A stretch of 7,772 nucleotides of DNA, from positions 1 to 7,772 of the forward strand of contig VBON01000002.1 in assembly GCA_005877525.1 (NCBI GenBank). Reading direction: 5' to 3'. The position numbers and the translations under genes were made by a program. Origin of the DNA: Nitrospirota bacterium. Lineage in GTDB: Bacteria > Nitrospirota > Nitrospiria > Nitrospirales > NS-4. Shown here piece by piece: positions 1 through 6,025 of the stretch (positions are counted from its first letter, which is position 1; the number at the start of each line of letters is the position of its first letter). The notes beneath the pieces were generated by a model that did not search any database, was not told where the DNA came from, and was given only the letters and a program-made list of their open reading frames with translations.

Positions 1-365
1 TCTGTCTCGTAACAAAGAAAGGTGAGTACCTGGGAGGCGCCATTGCTCCGGGGATTCGCATTTCTGCTGAGGCCCTGTTTCAACGCGCCGCGAAGCTCCC
101 GAAAATCGAGCTCATCCGTCCCAAATCGGTTATTGGACGAGATACAGCCTCCAGCATGCAAGCCGGGATCATTTTTGGGTATGCCGGCCTCGTAGATGAG
201 ATTGTGACGCGGATGCAGCAGACCATTGGTCAGGAATGTTTCGTCGTGGCCACCGGCGGTCTTGCCGGCCTCCTTGCTTCCGAATCCCGAACGATTCGGG
301 AGATCAGGCCCGATCTGACCCTCGAAGGTCTGGCCCTGCTGTATCAGTTGAATCGGTCCTGCTGA
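1..365 (+). CDS. coaX: Type III pantothenate kinase, C-terminal part (5' end outside window)
   Basis: This is the last 120 codons of a gene that enters from the left; the first complete codon begins at base 3 and the stop is TGA at 363-365. The peptide holds the CoaX-family block GGAIAPGI, a following LPKIEL segment, the helix GRDTASSMQAGIIFGYAGLVDEI and, near the end, the VVATGGLAGLL motif with PDLTLEGL, all in the family's order. Type III pantothenate kinases phosphorylate pantothenate in the first committed step of coenzyme A synthesis in the cytoplasm. They are usually about 255-265 residues, so roughly half is present. The N-terminal phosphate-binding motif and the catalytic aspartate region lie outside the window and cannot be checked. 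An ATG at 156 is internal to the conserved domain and is not the start. The gene lies 82 bases upstream of grpE on the same strand. Confidence 0.93.
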   Translation, partial: CLVTKKGEYLGGAIAPGIRISAEALFQRAAKLPKIELIRPKSVIGRDTASSMQAGIIFGYAGLVDEIVTRMQQTIGQECFVVATGGLAGLLASESRTIREIRPDLTLEGLALLYQLNRSC

Positions 366-447
366 AAGAAAATTCCTCTTAAATCCGTTGCTTGGCTTGA
401 TTACCGCCTCACTCGTGGCTACCTAGCTTAAGTCGGGAGGGAGTGGC
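366..447 (+). other. coaX-grpE intergenic gap, no supported promoter or CIRCE
   Basis: This 82-base gap is where a heat-shock promoter or operator would be expected if grpE starts its own transcript. No CIRCE element (GCACTC, nine bases, GAGTGC) is present. A CTTGAT at about 395-400 loosely resembles a sigma32 or sigma70 -35 box, but no convincing -10 box follows at the right spacing. No U-tract terminator follows coaX, so read-through from coaX is possible. Confidence 0.5.
435..444 (+). promoter_or_regulatory. Strong ribosome binding site of grpE
   Basis: The purine run GGGAGGGAG ends about four bases before the ATG at 448 and matches the anti-Shine-Dalgarno sequence well. It fixes the grpE start at 448 and rejects the overlapping frame that opens at 443. 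Confidence 0.75.
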
Positions 448-1005
448 ATGTCTGAAGAGGACAAAACATCTGATAAATCAATTGACTATGAACAAGGCAC
501 TCCAGATGAAGGCGGAACTCCTGACACTTTGCCACGTGCCGAGACGCAAAATTCTTCACCCGATAGCGACTTCAAAGCGGCGCAGGATCGGTACCTTCGG
601 TTGGCAGCGGAGTTTGAGAACTATAAAAAACGGGCTCAAAAGGATCAGGACGAGTACCGGAAATATTCCAATGAACGATTGCTGAAGGAGTTGCTTCCAG
701 TTCTTGATGACCTTCAGCGTGCCCTGCAACACGGCCGTGTGTCCGGCAATCAGGAAGGCGTCCTGCAGGGCGTCGAATTAACGTACAAGAAGTATCTCGA
801 GATCTTGTCCCGCTTCGGAGTGAAGCCGATCCCTAGCGTCGGACTACCCTTTGACCCGGCGGTGCACCAAGCGGTGGCCAAGGTGGACGCCAAAGGGCAC
901 AAGCCGAATACGATCGTTGAGGAGTATGAAAAGGGTTATTACCTGCACGATCGGGTTCTGCGCCCGGCCATGGTCACCGTCGCGGAGTCCAAGAGTGACG
1001 ACTGA
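448..1005 (+). CDS. grpE: Nucleotide exchange factor GrpE
   Basis: The product is a 185-residue cytoplasmic co-chaperone that releases ADP from DnaK and so resets its substrate-binding cycle. Residues 1-40 are acidic and low in complexity, as is typical of the disordered GrpE N-terminus. Residues 42-95 form the long dimerising helix, with the recognisable stretch RYLRLAAEFENYKKRAQKD followed by LLKELLPVLDDLQRAL. Residues 131-178 form the C-terminal beta domain that contacts the DnaK nucleotide-binding domain, with the signature FDPAVHQAV and the end block GYYLHDRVLRPAMVTV. Length is normal for the family (about 170-200). The ATG start is supported by a strong Shine-Dalgarno sequence. dnaK follows 83 bases later on the same strand. 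The hrcA repressor gene that precedes grpE in many bacteria is absent here and coaX takes its place. Confidence 0.97.
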   Translation: MSEEDKTSDKSIDYEQGTPDEGGTPDTLPRAETQNSSPDSDFKAAQDRYLRLAAEFENYKKRAQKDQDEYRKYSNERLLKELLPVLDDLQRALQHGRVSGNQEGVLQGVELTYKKYLEILSRFGVKPIPSVGLPFDPAVHQAVAKVDAKGHKPNTIVEEYEKGYYLHDRVLRPAMVTVAESKSDD

Positions 1006-1076
1006 CGCAATAGCGGTTATGGATTCTTTTGAACTTCTAGAAATGAAACTTGTTCAGCAACGGATGTTTAGAATGG

Positions 1077-1085
1077 AAGGAGAGG
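1077..1085 (+). promoter_or_regulatory. Ribosome binding site that fixes the dnaK start
   Basis: AAGGAGAGG lies just before the ATG at 1089, with six bases between the AAGGAG core and the start codon. It supports this ATG over the in-frame start at 1050, which would add 13 residues (MFSNGCLEWKERH) foreign to DnaK proteins. Confidence 0.85.
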
Positions 1086-1088
1086 CAC

Positions 1089-3023
1089 ATGGGTAAGGTA
1101 ATCGGGATTGATCTCGGAACAACAAACTCGTGTGTGGCGATTATGTCGGGGGGCGATCCCGTCGTGATCGCCAACGCGGAAGGGAACCGGACGACGCCAT
1201 CGGTTGTCGGAATCACCGACAAAGGCGAGCGACTGGTGGGCCAGATTGCCAAACGCCAGGCAATCACCAATCCGGAAAATACGATCTATTCCATTAAGCG
1301 GTTGATCGGGCGAAAATTCGAGTCACGGGAGGTCCGTGAGGCCATGAAGCGGCTGCCCTACAAGGTCGTACCCGCTCCCAATGGAGACGCCCACGTGGAA
1401 ATTCGGGGCAAACGGTACAGCCCGGCCGAAATCTCTGCCATGATTCTTCAAAAGATGAAACAAACGGCGGAAGACTACCTTGGGGAGCCGGTGACCGAAG
1501 CGGTTATCACGGTGCCCGCGTATTTCGATGACAGCCAACGCCAGGCCACCAAGGATGCCGGACAGATCGCCGGACTGACGGTGCTGCGCATCATCAACGA
1601 GCCGACCGCGGCGTCTCTGGCTTATGGTCTCGATAAGAAGAAGGACGAGCGCATCGCCGTCTACGATCTTGGCGGCGGCACGTTCGACATTTCCACTCTC
1701 GAGATCGGCGAAGGCGTTTTCGAAGTGAAATCCACCAACGGCGATACGTTCTTGGGCGGAGACGACTTCGATCTTCGGGTCATGGATTGGCTCGTCGATG
1801 AGTTCAAAAAGGACCAAGGCATTGATCTCAAGAAGGACCGCATGGCGCTCCAACGCCTCAAAGAAGCGGCTGAGCGGGCCAAGATCGAGCTGTCTTCTTC
1901 GCAGGAGACGGAAATCAATCTGCCGTTTATCACGGCCGACGCCAGCGGGCCGAAGCACCTTGTGATAAAGCTCACCCGCGCGAAGCTCGAGCAACTGGTG
2001 GATGACCTGATTCAGCGGACCCTGGAACCGTGCAAGAAAGCCTTGTCCGACGCTGGCAGCACGGCGAAGGACATCGATGAGGTGGTGTTGGTCGGAGGCA
2101 TGACTCGCATGCCCAAGATCATTGGGCTCGTGCGGGACTTCTTCGGTAAGGAACCGCATAAGGGAGTCAACCCGGACGAAGTGGTGGCGGTCGGCGCGGC
2201 GATCCAGGCCGGCGTGTTGAAGGGTGAGGTCAAGGATGTGCTTCTCCTGGACGTGACGCCGTTGACACTTGGCATTGAAACCTTGGGTGGCGTCTTCACG
2301 CGCCTCATTGAGCGTAACACGACAATTCCGACCAAGAAAAGTCAGATCTTTTCAACCGCCGCGGACGGTCAGACCGCGGTGACCATCAATGTGCTCCAAG
2401 GGGAGCGCGAGATGGCCTCTGACAACAAGTCTCTCGGACATTTTGACCTGGTCGGCATTCCACCCGCGCCGCGGGGTGTGCCACAGATCGAAGTGAGCTT
2501 CGATATCGATGCCAACGGGATCGTACATGTGTCCGCCAAAGACCTGGCGACACAAAAGGAACAGTCGATCCGCATTACCGCTTCCGGCGGGCTGAACAAG
2601 GACGACATCGATAAAATGGTAAAAGACGCGCAGGCTCACGCCGCCGAGGACAAGAAGAAGCGTGAACTGGTGGAGGTCCGCAACGAGGCCGACAACCGCA
2701 TCTACAGCGTCGAGAAACTCTTGACGGAACATGGCGATAAGATCGCCGAAGATGAACGAAAAAAGATCCAGGACGAGATTGCGGCAGCCCGCGAAGCAAT
2801 GAAGGGTGGTGACCTCGATGCCATCCGCAACGCGACTCAGAATCTTGTCAAGGCCTCGCAAAAGATCGGCGAAGAGATGTATAAAAAGACTGCAGGAGCC
2901 GGCGCCGCTGAAGCAGGACCGACAGGATCCACCGAAAGTCAGGCTAACGGACAGGCCGCCGGTCCGGACCAGGAGCGCGTTGTGGACGCAGAGTATACGG
3001 AAGTTGACAAGGATAAAAAGTAA
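1089..3023 (+). CDS. dnaK: Molecular chaperone DnaK (Hsp70)
   Basis: The product is a 644-residue ATP-dependent chaperone that binds exposed hydrophobic peptides in the cytoplasm, with DnaJ delivering substrate and GrpE exchanging nucleotide. The nucleotide-binding domain spans about residues 1-380: phosphate loop IGIDLGTTNS at 5-14, IINEPTAASLAYGLD at 168-182, second phosphate motif VYDLGGGTFDIS at 191-202 with the conserved Thr198 (equivalent to the E. coli autophosphorylation site), and adenosine motif VVLVGGMTRMP at 332-342. The interdomain linker VLLLDVTP is at 384-391. The substrate-binding beta domain covers roughly 392-500 and the helical lid about 505-600. A Gly/Ala/Gln-rich stretch then leads to the conserved acidic tail VVDAEYTEVD at 631-640. 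Length matches the family. The start at 1089 rests on the Shine-Dalgarno sequence and on the universal MGKVIGIDLGTT opening. All key residues are intact. Confidence 0.98.
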   Translation: MGKVIGIDLGTTNSCVAIMSGGDPVVIANAEGNRTTPSVVGITDKGERLVGQIAKRQAITNPENTIYSIKRLIGRKFESREVREAMKRLPYKVVPAPNGDAHVEIRGKRYSPAEISAMILQKMKQTAEDYLGEPVTEAVITVPAYFDDSQRQATKDAGQIAGLTVLRIINEPTAASLAYGLDKKKDERIAVYDLGGGTFDISTLEIGEGVFEVKSTNGDTFLGGDDFDLRVMDWLVDEFKKDQGIDLKKDRMALQRLKEAAERAKIELSSSQETEINLPFITADASGPKHLVIKLTRAKLEQLVDDLIQRTLEPCKKALSDAGSTAKDIDEVVLVGGMTRMPKIIGLVRDFFGKEPHKGVNPDEVVAVGAAIQAGVLKGEVKDVLLLDVTPLTLGIETLGGVFTRLIERNTTIPTKKSQIFSTAADGQTAVTINVLQGEREMASDNKSLGHFDLVGIPPAPRGVPQIEVSFDIDANGIVHVSAKDLATQKEQSIRITASGGLNKDDIDKMVKDAQAHAAEDKKKRELVEVRNEADNRIYSVEKLLTEHGDKIAEDERKKIQDEIAAAREAMKGGDLDAIRNATQNLVKASQKIGEEMYKKTAGAGAAEAGPTGSTESQANGQAAGPDQERVVDAEYTEVDKDKK

Positions 3024-3079
3024 CCCTAGGTAAACCCCCGGGCTGGGTGCATGATGAGGCGACTTACTGTGGGTCGGAC
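3024..3079 (+). other. dnaK-dnaJ intergenic gap with weak hairpin
   Basis: The 56-base gap carries a small GC-rich inverted repeat, ACCC at 3034-3037 and GGGT at 3045-3048. It is too short and lacks a U-tract, so a terminator is not supported. No good ribosome binding site is visible before dnaJ. Confidence 0.4.
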
Positions 3080-4183
3080 ATGGTGAAACGCGACTATTAC
3101 GAAGTTCTGGGCGTTGAGAGAAACGCGACAGAGGAAGATCTCAAGAAGTCGTACCGAAAGCTGGCCCGCCAATTCCACCCGGACACCTGCGGGGACCAGG
3201 AGAAAAAGGTCGCAGAAGAGAAATTCAAGGAGATTAGCGAGGCCTACGCGATCCTCAGCGATCAGGAAAAACGTCGCCGCTATGATACATTCGGCCACAC
3301 CGATGGGGCAGGGGGCTTTGAAGGCTTCGGCCGCGGCGGCTTCGGAGACATTTTCAACGACATCTTTGACGATTTTTTCGGAGGACGCCAGGGAGGACGC
3401 CGAACCGCACGCGGTTCTGACATTGAATACAATCTGACGATCGCCTTCGAGGACGCGGTCTACGGCAAGGAGGTTAAGCTGAATGTCCCTCGCTGGGAGA
3501 CATGCCCCGACTGCCAAGGTAGCGGCGCCAAGAGCGCAGAACACATCAAGATCTGCTCTGGGTGCAAGGGAGCCGGGCAACTTCGATTCCAACAGGGTTT
3601 TTTCACCATCAATAAGACATGCGGTCGATGTCAAGGGACGGGCCAGCTCATCACGGCGTTGTGCGCCAACTGTCGAGGCGCCCGTCAACTCCGCAAAGAA
3701 CGGGTCTTGAGCGCGCACATTCCGCCGGGGGTTGAGACCGGTACCATGCTGCGGCTGGCGCAGGAAGGAGAGAAGGGAGAGAACGGCGGCCCGCCGGGAG
3801 ACCTGTTTATTCAAATCGGCGTCTCACCTCATCCCACCTTTAGCCGCAAAGGCAACGATCTCGTATGCGAGGTCCCGATCGGCTTTGCGGCTGCCGCACT
3901 TGGGGCAAAAATCAAGGTGCCGACATTGAAGAGCGAAGAGATGGTCATCAAGATTCCCCCTGGCACGCAACACGACAAGATCTTCCGCATTAAGGGACTC
4001 GGCGTCCGCAGCCTTCGTGAAAACGTCACCGGCGATCAACTGGTCAGAGTGAAGGTGCAGATTCCCGGTCAGCTGACGCCAAAGCAGAAGGAACTGCTGG
4101 AAGAGTATGCGAGCATCAGCGGGGAGCTGCTGGATGTGCCGAGCGACGGTATCCTGGACAAGATGAAAAATATGTTCGATTGA
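3080..4183 (+). CDS. dnaJ: Chaperone protein DnaJ (Hsp40, type I)
   Basis: The product is a 367-residue co-chaperone that binds unfolded proteins and stimulates DnaK ATP hydrolysis. The J domain occupies residues 1-70 with the essential HPD at 33-35. A Gly/Phe-rich linker with a DIFNDIFDDFFGG core spans about 75-105. The zinc domain at 142-201 has four Cys pairs (C142/C145, C159/C162, C181/C184, C195/C198). The first three repeats fit CxxCxGxG, while the fourth reads CANCRGAR and has lost its last glycine. C-terminal substrate-binding domains fill about 205-345, followed by a tail ending in KMKNMFD. The ATG at 3080 gives the family-typical opening MVKRDYYEVLGV. An in-frame GTG at 3047 would add 11 residues, and neither start has a clear Shine-Dalgarno sequence. 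Length is normal. The type I architecture with all eight cysteines separates it from CbpA-like proteins. Confidence 0.96.
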   Translation: MVKRDYYEVLGVERNATEEDLKKSYRKLARQFHPDTCGDQEKKVAEEKFKEISEAYAILSDQEKRRRYDTFGHTDGAGGFEGFGRGGFGDIFNDIFDDFFGGRQGGRRTARGSDIEYNLTIAFEDAVYGKEVKLNVPRWETCPDCQGSGAKSAEHIKICSGCKGAGQLRFQQGFFTINKTCGRCQGTGQLITALCANCRGARQLRKERVLSAHIPPGVETGTMLRLAQEGEKGENGGPPGDLFIQIGVSPHPTFSRKGNDLVCEVPIGFAAAALGAKIKVPTLKSEEMVIKIPPGTQHDKIFRIKGLGVRSLRENVTGDQLVRVKVQIPGQLTPKQKELLEEYASISGELLDVPSDGILDKMKNMFD

Positions 4184-4184
4184 A

Positions 4185-4925
4185 ATGCCGGTGTTCTTCA
4201 TTGAGCCGGAGGCGATCCAGGGTGATGGGATCACTCTTACCGGCTCCCTTGCGCACCATCTCGTCGAAAGTCTCCGCATCCAGCCCGGTGAAGAGCTCTG
4301 GCTCGGCCACTCAGGTGGTCTTCGATTCCGCGCTCGCGTAATCCGTGCGGATGCAGGGCGCCTGACCGCGGATATTATCTCCAGCTCCAATCCTCCTCCT
4401 GCATCCTCTCCCCACACTACCCTCGGCCTCGCCCTGATCAAGAGCGAGCACATGGACTGGGCAATCCAGAAGGCGACGGAGCTGGGCATAACCCGTCTCG
4501 TCCCATTGGTGACCGCACGAACCGTGATCCGATTGAGCCTCGAGCGGATTCCCCATCGCACGGCGCGGTGGCGTGCGATTGCGCGAGAGGCAGCGCAGCA
4601 AAGCATGCGCTGGGAGCTTCCCGAAGTGACGGAACCGAAGCCATTTGCGACATGGTGCGAACAGGAACGTAAGACAACGTGCCGGTTGTTGTTGTGGGAA
4701 CATCCTCAGGGAAGACGCCTGCGAGAATCGCTGCGCGGCAGACAGAAGCCGGAGACGATCGCCGTGGCAATCGGCCCGGAAGGCGGGTTTGAGGACGAGG
4801 AAGTGAGCCGGGCGGAAGAGTGTGGGTTCGAGAACGTCTCGCTGGGGCCGAGGATTCTTCGAACCGAGAGTGCCGTCCTTGCCGCCTTGGCGATCATACA
4901 GTATGAGTGGGGCGATGTAGGCTAG
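4185..4925 (+). CDS. rsmE: 16S rRNA (uracil(1498)-N(3))-methyltransferase RsmE
   Basis: The product is a 246-residue SAM-dependent SPOUT-class enzyme that methylates N3 of U1498 in the decoding region of 16S rRNA, usually after 30S assembly. Residues 1-70 form the N-terminal PUA-like RNA-binding domain (MPVFFIEPE, then HHLVESLRIQPGEEL). The C-terminal methyltransferase domain shows KSEHMDWAIQKATELGI at 86-102, the RWRAIAREAAQQSMR segment at 128-142, the cofactor-loop motif IGPEGGF at 196-202 and the knot motif LGPRILRTESA at 220-230. These last two are diagnostic for RsmE. Length is typical (about 240-250). The ATG lies one base after the dnaJ stop (TGAAATG) and lacks a clear Shine-Dalgarno sequence, which suggests translational coupling to dnaJ. 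Placement of rsmE directly after dnaJ is common in several bacterial phyla. No key motif is missing. Confidence 0.95.
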   Translation: MPVFFIEPEAIQGDGITLTGSLAHHLVESLRIQPGEELWLGHSGGLRFRARVIRADAGRLTADIISSSNPPPASSPHTTLGLALIKSEHMDWAIQKATELGITRLVPLVTARTVIRLSLERIPHRTARWRAIAREAAQQSMRWELPEVTEPKPFATWCEQERKTTCRLLLWEHPQGRRLRESLRGRQKPETIAVAIGPEGGFEDEEVSRAEECGFENVSLGPRILRTESAVLAALAIIQYEWGDVG

Positions 4926-4942
4926 TGCCTAGTCACCAGCAC

Positions 4943-5013
4943 TGTTATTCTGAGCGAAGCGAAGAATCTACTTGGGTAGGAAAAACAGATCCTTCGCTGC
5001 GCTCAGGATGACA
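4943..5013. repeat. Long imperfect inverted repeat (CTGAGCGAAGCGAAG type), possible two-way terminator
   Basis: Two 27-base arms, 4943-4969 and 4987-5013, face each other across a 17-base loop. The left arm contains CTGAGCGAAGCGAAGAATCT and the right arm, read on the other strand, contains CTGAGCGCAGCGAAGGATCT. Of 27 positions, 23 pair by Watson-Crick rules and two more can pair as G-U. AGCAC at 4938-4942 and GTGCT at 5023-5027 could extend the stem past an asymmetric bulge. It starts 17 bases after the rsmE stop and ends 34 bases before the stop of the convergent gene. There is no T-tract on either strand, so intrinsic termination is uncertain. The arm sequence resembles, from memory, a dispersed intergenic repeat seen in many environmental bacteria. 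Confidence 0.8.
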
Positions 5014-5047
5014 GCGGCGTGAGTGCTCAGCGATGTCAGCGGGTGCC

Positions 5048-6001
5048 CTAGGGAACCGAAATCTTCAAAATGGTGCCATTGTCTCCGACGGCGAATCCGA
5101 TTTTCGCGCCGAGAAATGTGACTCCGTAGAGCGTCGAATTGGGTCCTTTCGCAAAAGGTGCCCAGCTAAATCCTGCATCGGTGGTCTGCAGAACTGTGCC
5201 CCGGTCTCCTACGATCCATCCTGTTTTGATGTCGCTGAAATAAACTCCGGTCAGGTCCACAGGCCTGGAGAGGGACCGGTCCTCCCACTTTGCACCCCCG
5301 TCAAAGGTCTGCAGAAGGACCCCGCCATTTCCCACGATCCAGCCGTTCTGCGGGTCGGTGAAAAAAAGGTCGAACAACGTGCTCGGCGTCTTGCTCTCCT
5401 GGGTGATCCATGTCCGGCCGCCGTCTTTGGTAGCCACTATGGTTCCTAATGAACCGACGGCCCAGCCGGTTTTGGGATCGATAAATTGGACTGCGTATAG
5501 AAGGGCCCGACTGCGGGTCGGCAAATCCTGCCAGGAGGCGCCCCCATCCGCAGTCGACAGGAATGTTCCCTCGGATCCAACGATCCAGCCGTGCTGCTGA
5601 TCGAGGAAGGCGATATCGAAAAGATTGGCAGCTGTACCGCTTTTCTGAGGTTTCCAACTACCGCCGCCATCAATCGATTTTAAAATCGTGCCGCTCGCCC
5701 CGACGGCCCACCCGATCTTCTTTGAGGCGAATGCGACGTCATACAGGGCTTCCTGCGTCCCGCTTTTCTGTGATTTCCAGGACGTCCCGCTGTCCGTGGT
5801 GAGCAAGATAGTGCCACCGCTCCCCACAGCAATTCCAATTGAAGAAGAGGCAAACGCCACGCCGAAAAGCGACATCGTCGTGCCGCTCCTGATGTCGCTT
5901 ATCGCTGCCGTCGCGTCCTCTGGCGGGAAGAGTAGTCCTGAGATGGAGCACAAAAAAATCAGCACCAGACTTCTGAAAATAGGCATACTCAGCAGCCTCA
6001 T
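5048..6001 (-). CDS. Secreted YCF48-like beta-propeller protein
   Basis: The product is a 317-residue exported protein of unknown role. It begins with a positively charged start and hydrophobic core (FRSLVLIFLCSISGLLF), with a likely signal peptidase cleavage after DATAA, near residue 33. From residue 39 to the end it consists of 41-residue repeats: six complete units and a final 33-residue one. Each has the pattern LYxVxFxxxxxGWxVGxxGTIL then a (T/S)xD(G/A)GxxW Asp-box, as in YCF48/BNR propellers. Seven units fit a seven-bladed ring. Cyanobacterial YCF48 helps assemble photosystem II, but homologues in non-photosynthetic bacteria have no assigned role, so none is claimed. An internal ATG at 5986 (residue 6) has GAGG nine bases upstream, whereas the 6001 ATG has no visible Shine-Dalgarno, so a 312-residue product is quite possible. 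It sits 24 bases after the TIG-domain gene and is probably co-transcribed. Confidence 0.88.
   Translation of the reverse strand: MRLLSMPIFRSLVLIFLCSISGLLFPPEDATAAISDIRSGTTMSLFGVAFASSSIGIAVGSGGTILLTTDSGTSWKSQKSGTQEALYDVAFASKKIGWAVGASGTILKSIDGGGSWKPQKSGTAANLFDIAFLDQQHGWIVGSEGTFLSTADGGASWQDLPTRSRALLYAVQFIDPKTGWAVGSLGTIVATKDGGRTWITQESKTPSTLFDLFFTDPQNGWIVGNGGVLLQTFDGGAKWEDRSLSRPVDLTGVYFSDIKTGWIVGDRGTVLQTTDAGFSWAPFAKGPNSTLYGVTFLGAKIGFAVGDNGTILKISVP
5051..5887 (-). repeat. Seven-fold coding repeat, 123-base period (propeller blades)
   Basis: Residues 39-317 of the YCF48-like protein divide without any gap or insertion into six units of exactly 41 residues and one of 33. Units start at residues 39, 80, 121, 162, 203, 244 and 285. 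The repeats are clear at protein level (GWxVG, GTIL, DGGxxW) but have diverged at DNA level. Confidence 0.85.
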
Positions 6002-6025
6002 ATGGAGTCAGAGCAGTTAGAAGGC

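Noticed and set aside
1030..1056. Inverted repeat TGAAC / GTTCA with central TTCTAGAA before dnaK
   Set aside because: Only a 5-base stem with a 17-base loop; it does not match CIRCE or another known heat-shock operator and may be chance.
1029..1074. Possible promoter before dnaK (TTGAAC and TAGAAT)
   Set aside because: The two boxes are 34 bases apart, and TAGAAT would put the transcript start on top of the ribosome binding site.
1019..1096. Small 25-codon frame (MDSFELLEMKLVQQ...) between grpE and dnaK, overlapping the dnaK start
   Set aside because: It has no ribosome binding site of its own, overlaps the dnaK start, and resembles no known leader peptide; it is most likely chance.
1323..2159. 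Long antisense frame (278 codons) inside dnaK
   Set aside because: It lies opposite an unmistakable dnaK coding region and its translation shows no family motif; such antisense frames are common in GC-rich genes.
3026..3814. Long antisense frame (262 codons) across dnaJ
   Set aside because: dnaJ is fully supported on the other strand and the antisense translation has no recognisable domain.
3824..4606. Antisense frame (260 codons) spanning the dnaJ-rsmE junction
   Set aside because: It covers two well-supported genes on the opposite strand and reads as low-quality, arginine-rich sequence.
4943..5013. CRISPR repeat or tRNA fold at the long palindrome
   Set aside because: There is a single pair of facing arms with no spacer-repeat array, and no cloverleaf or conserved tRNA bases.
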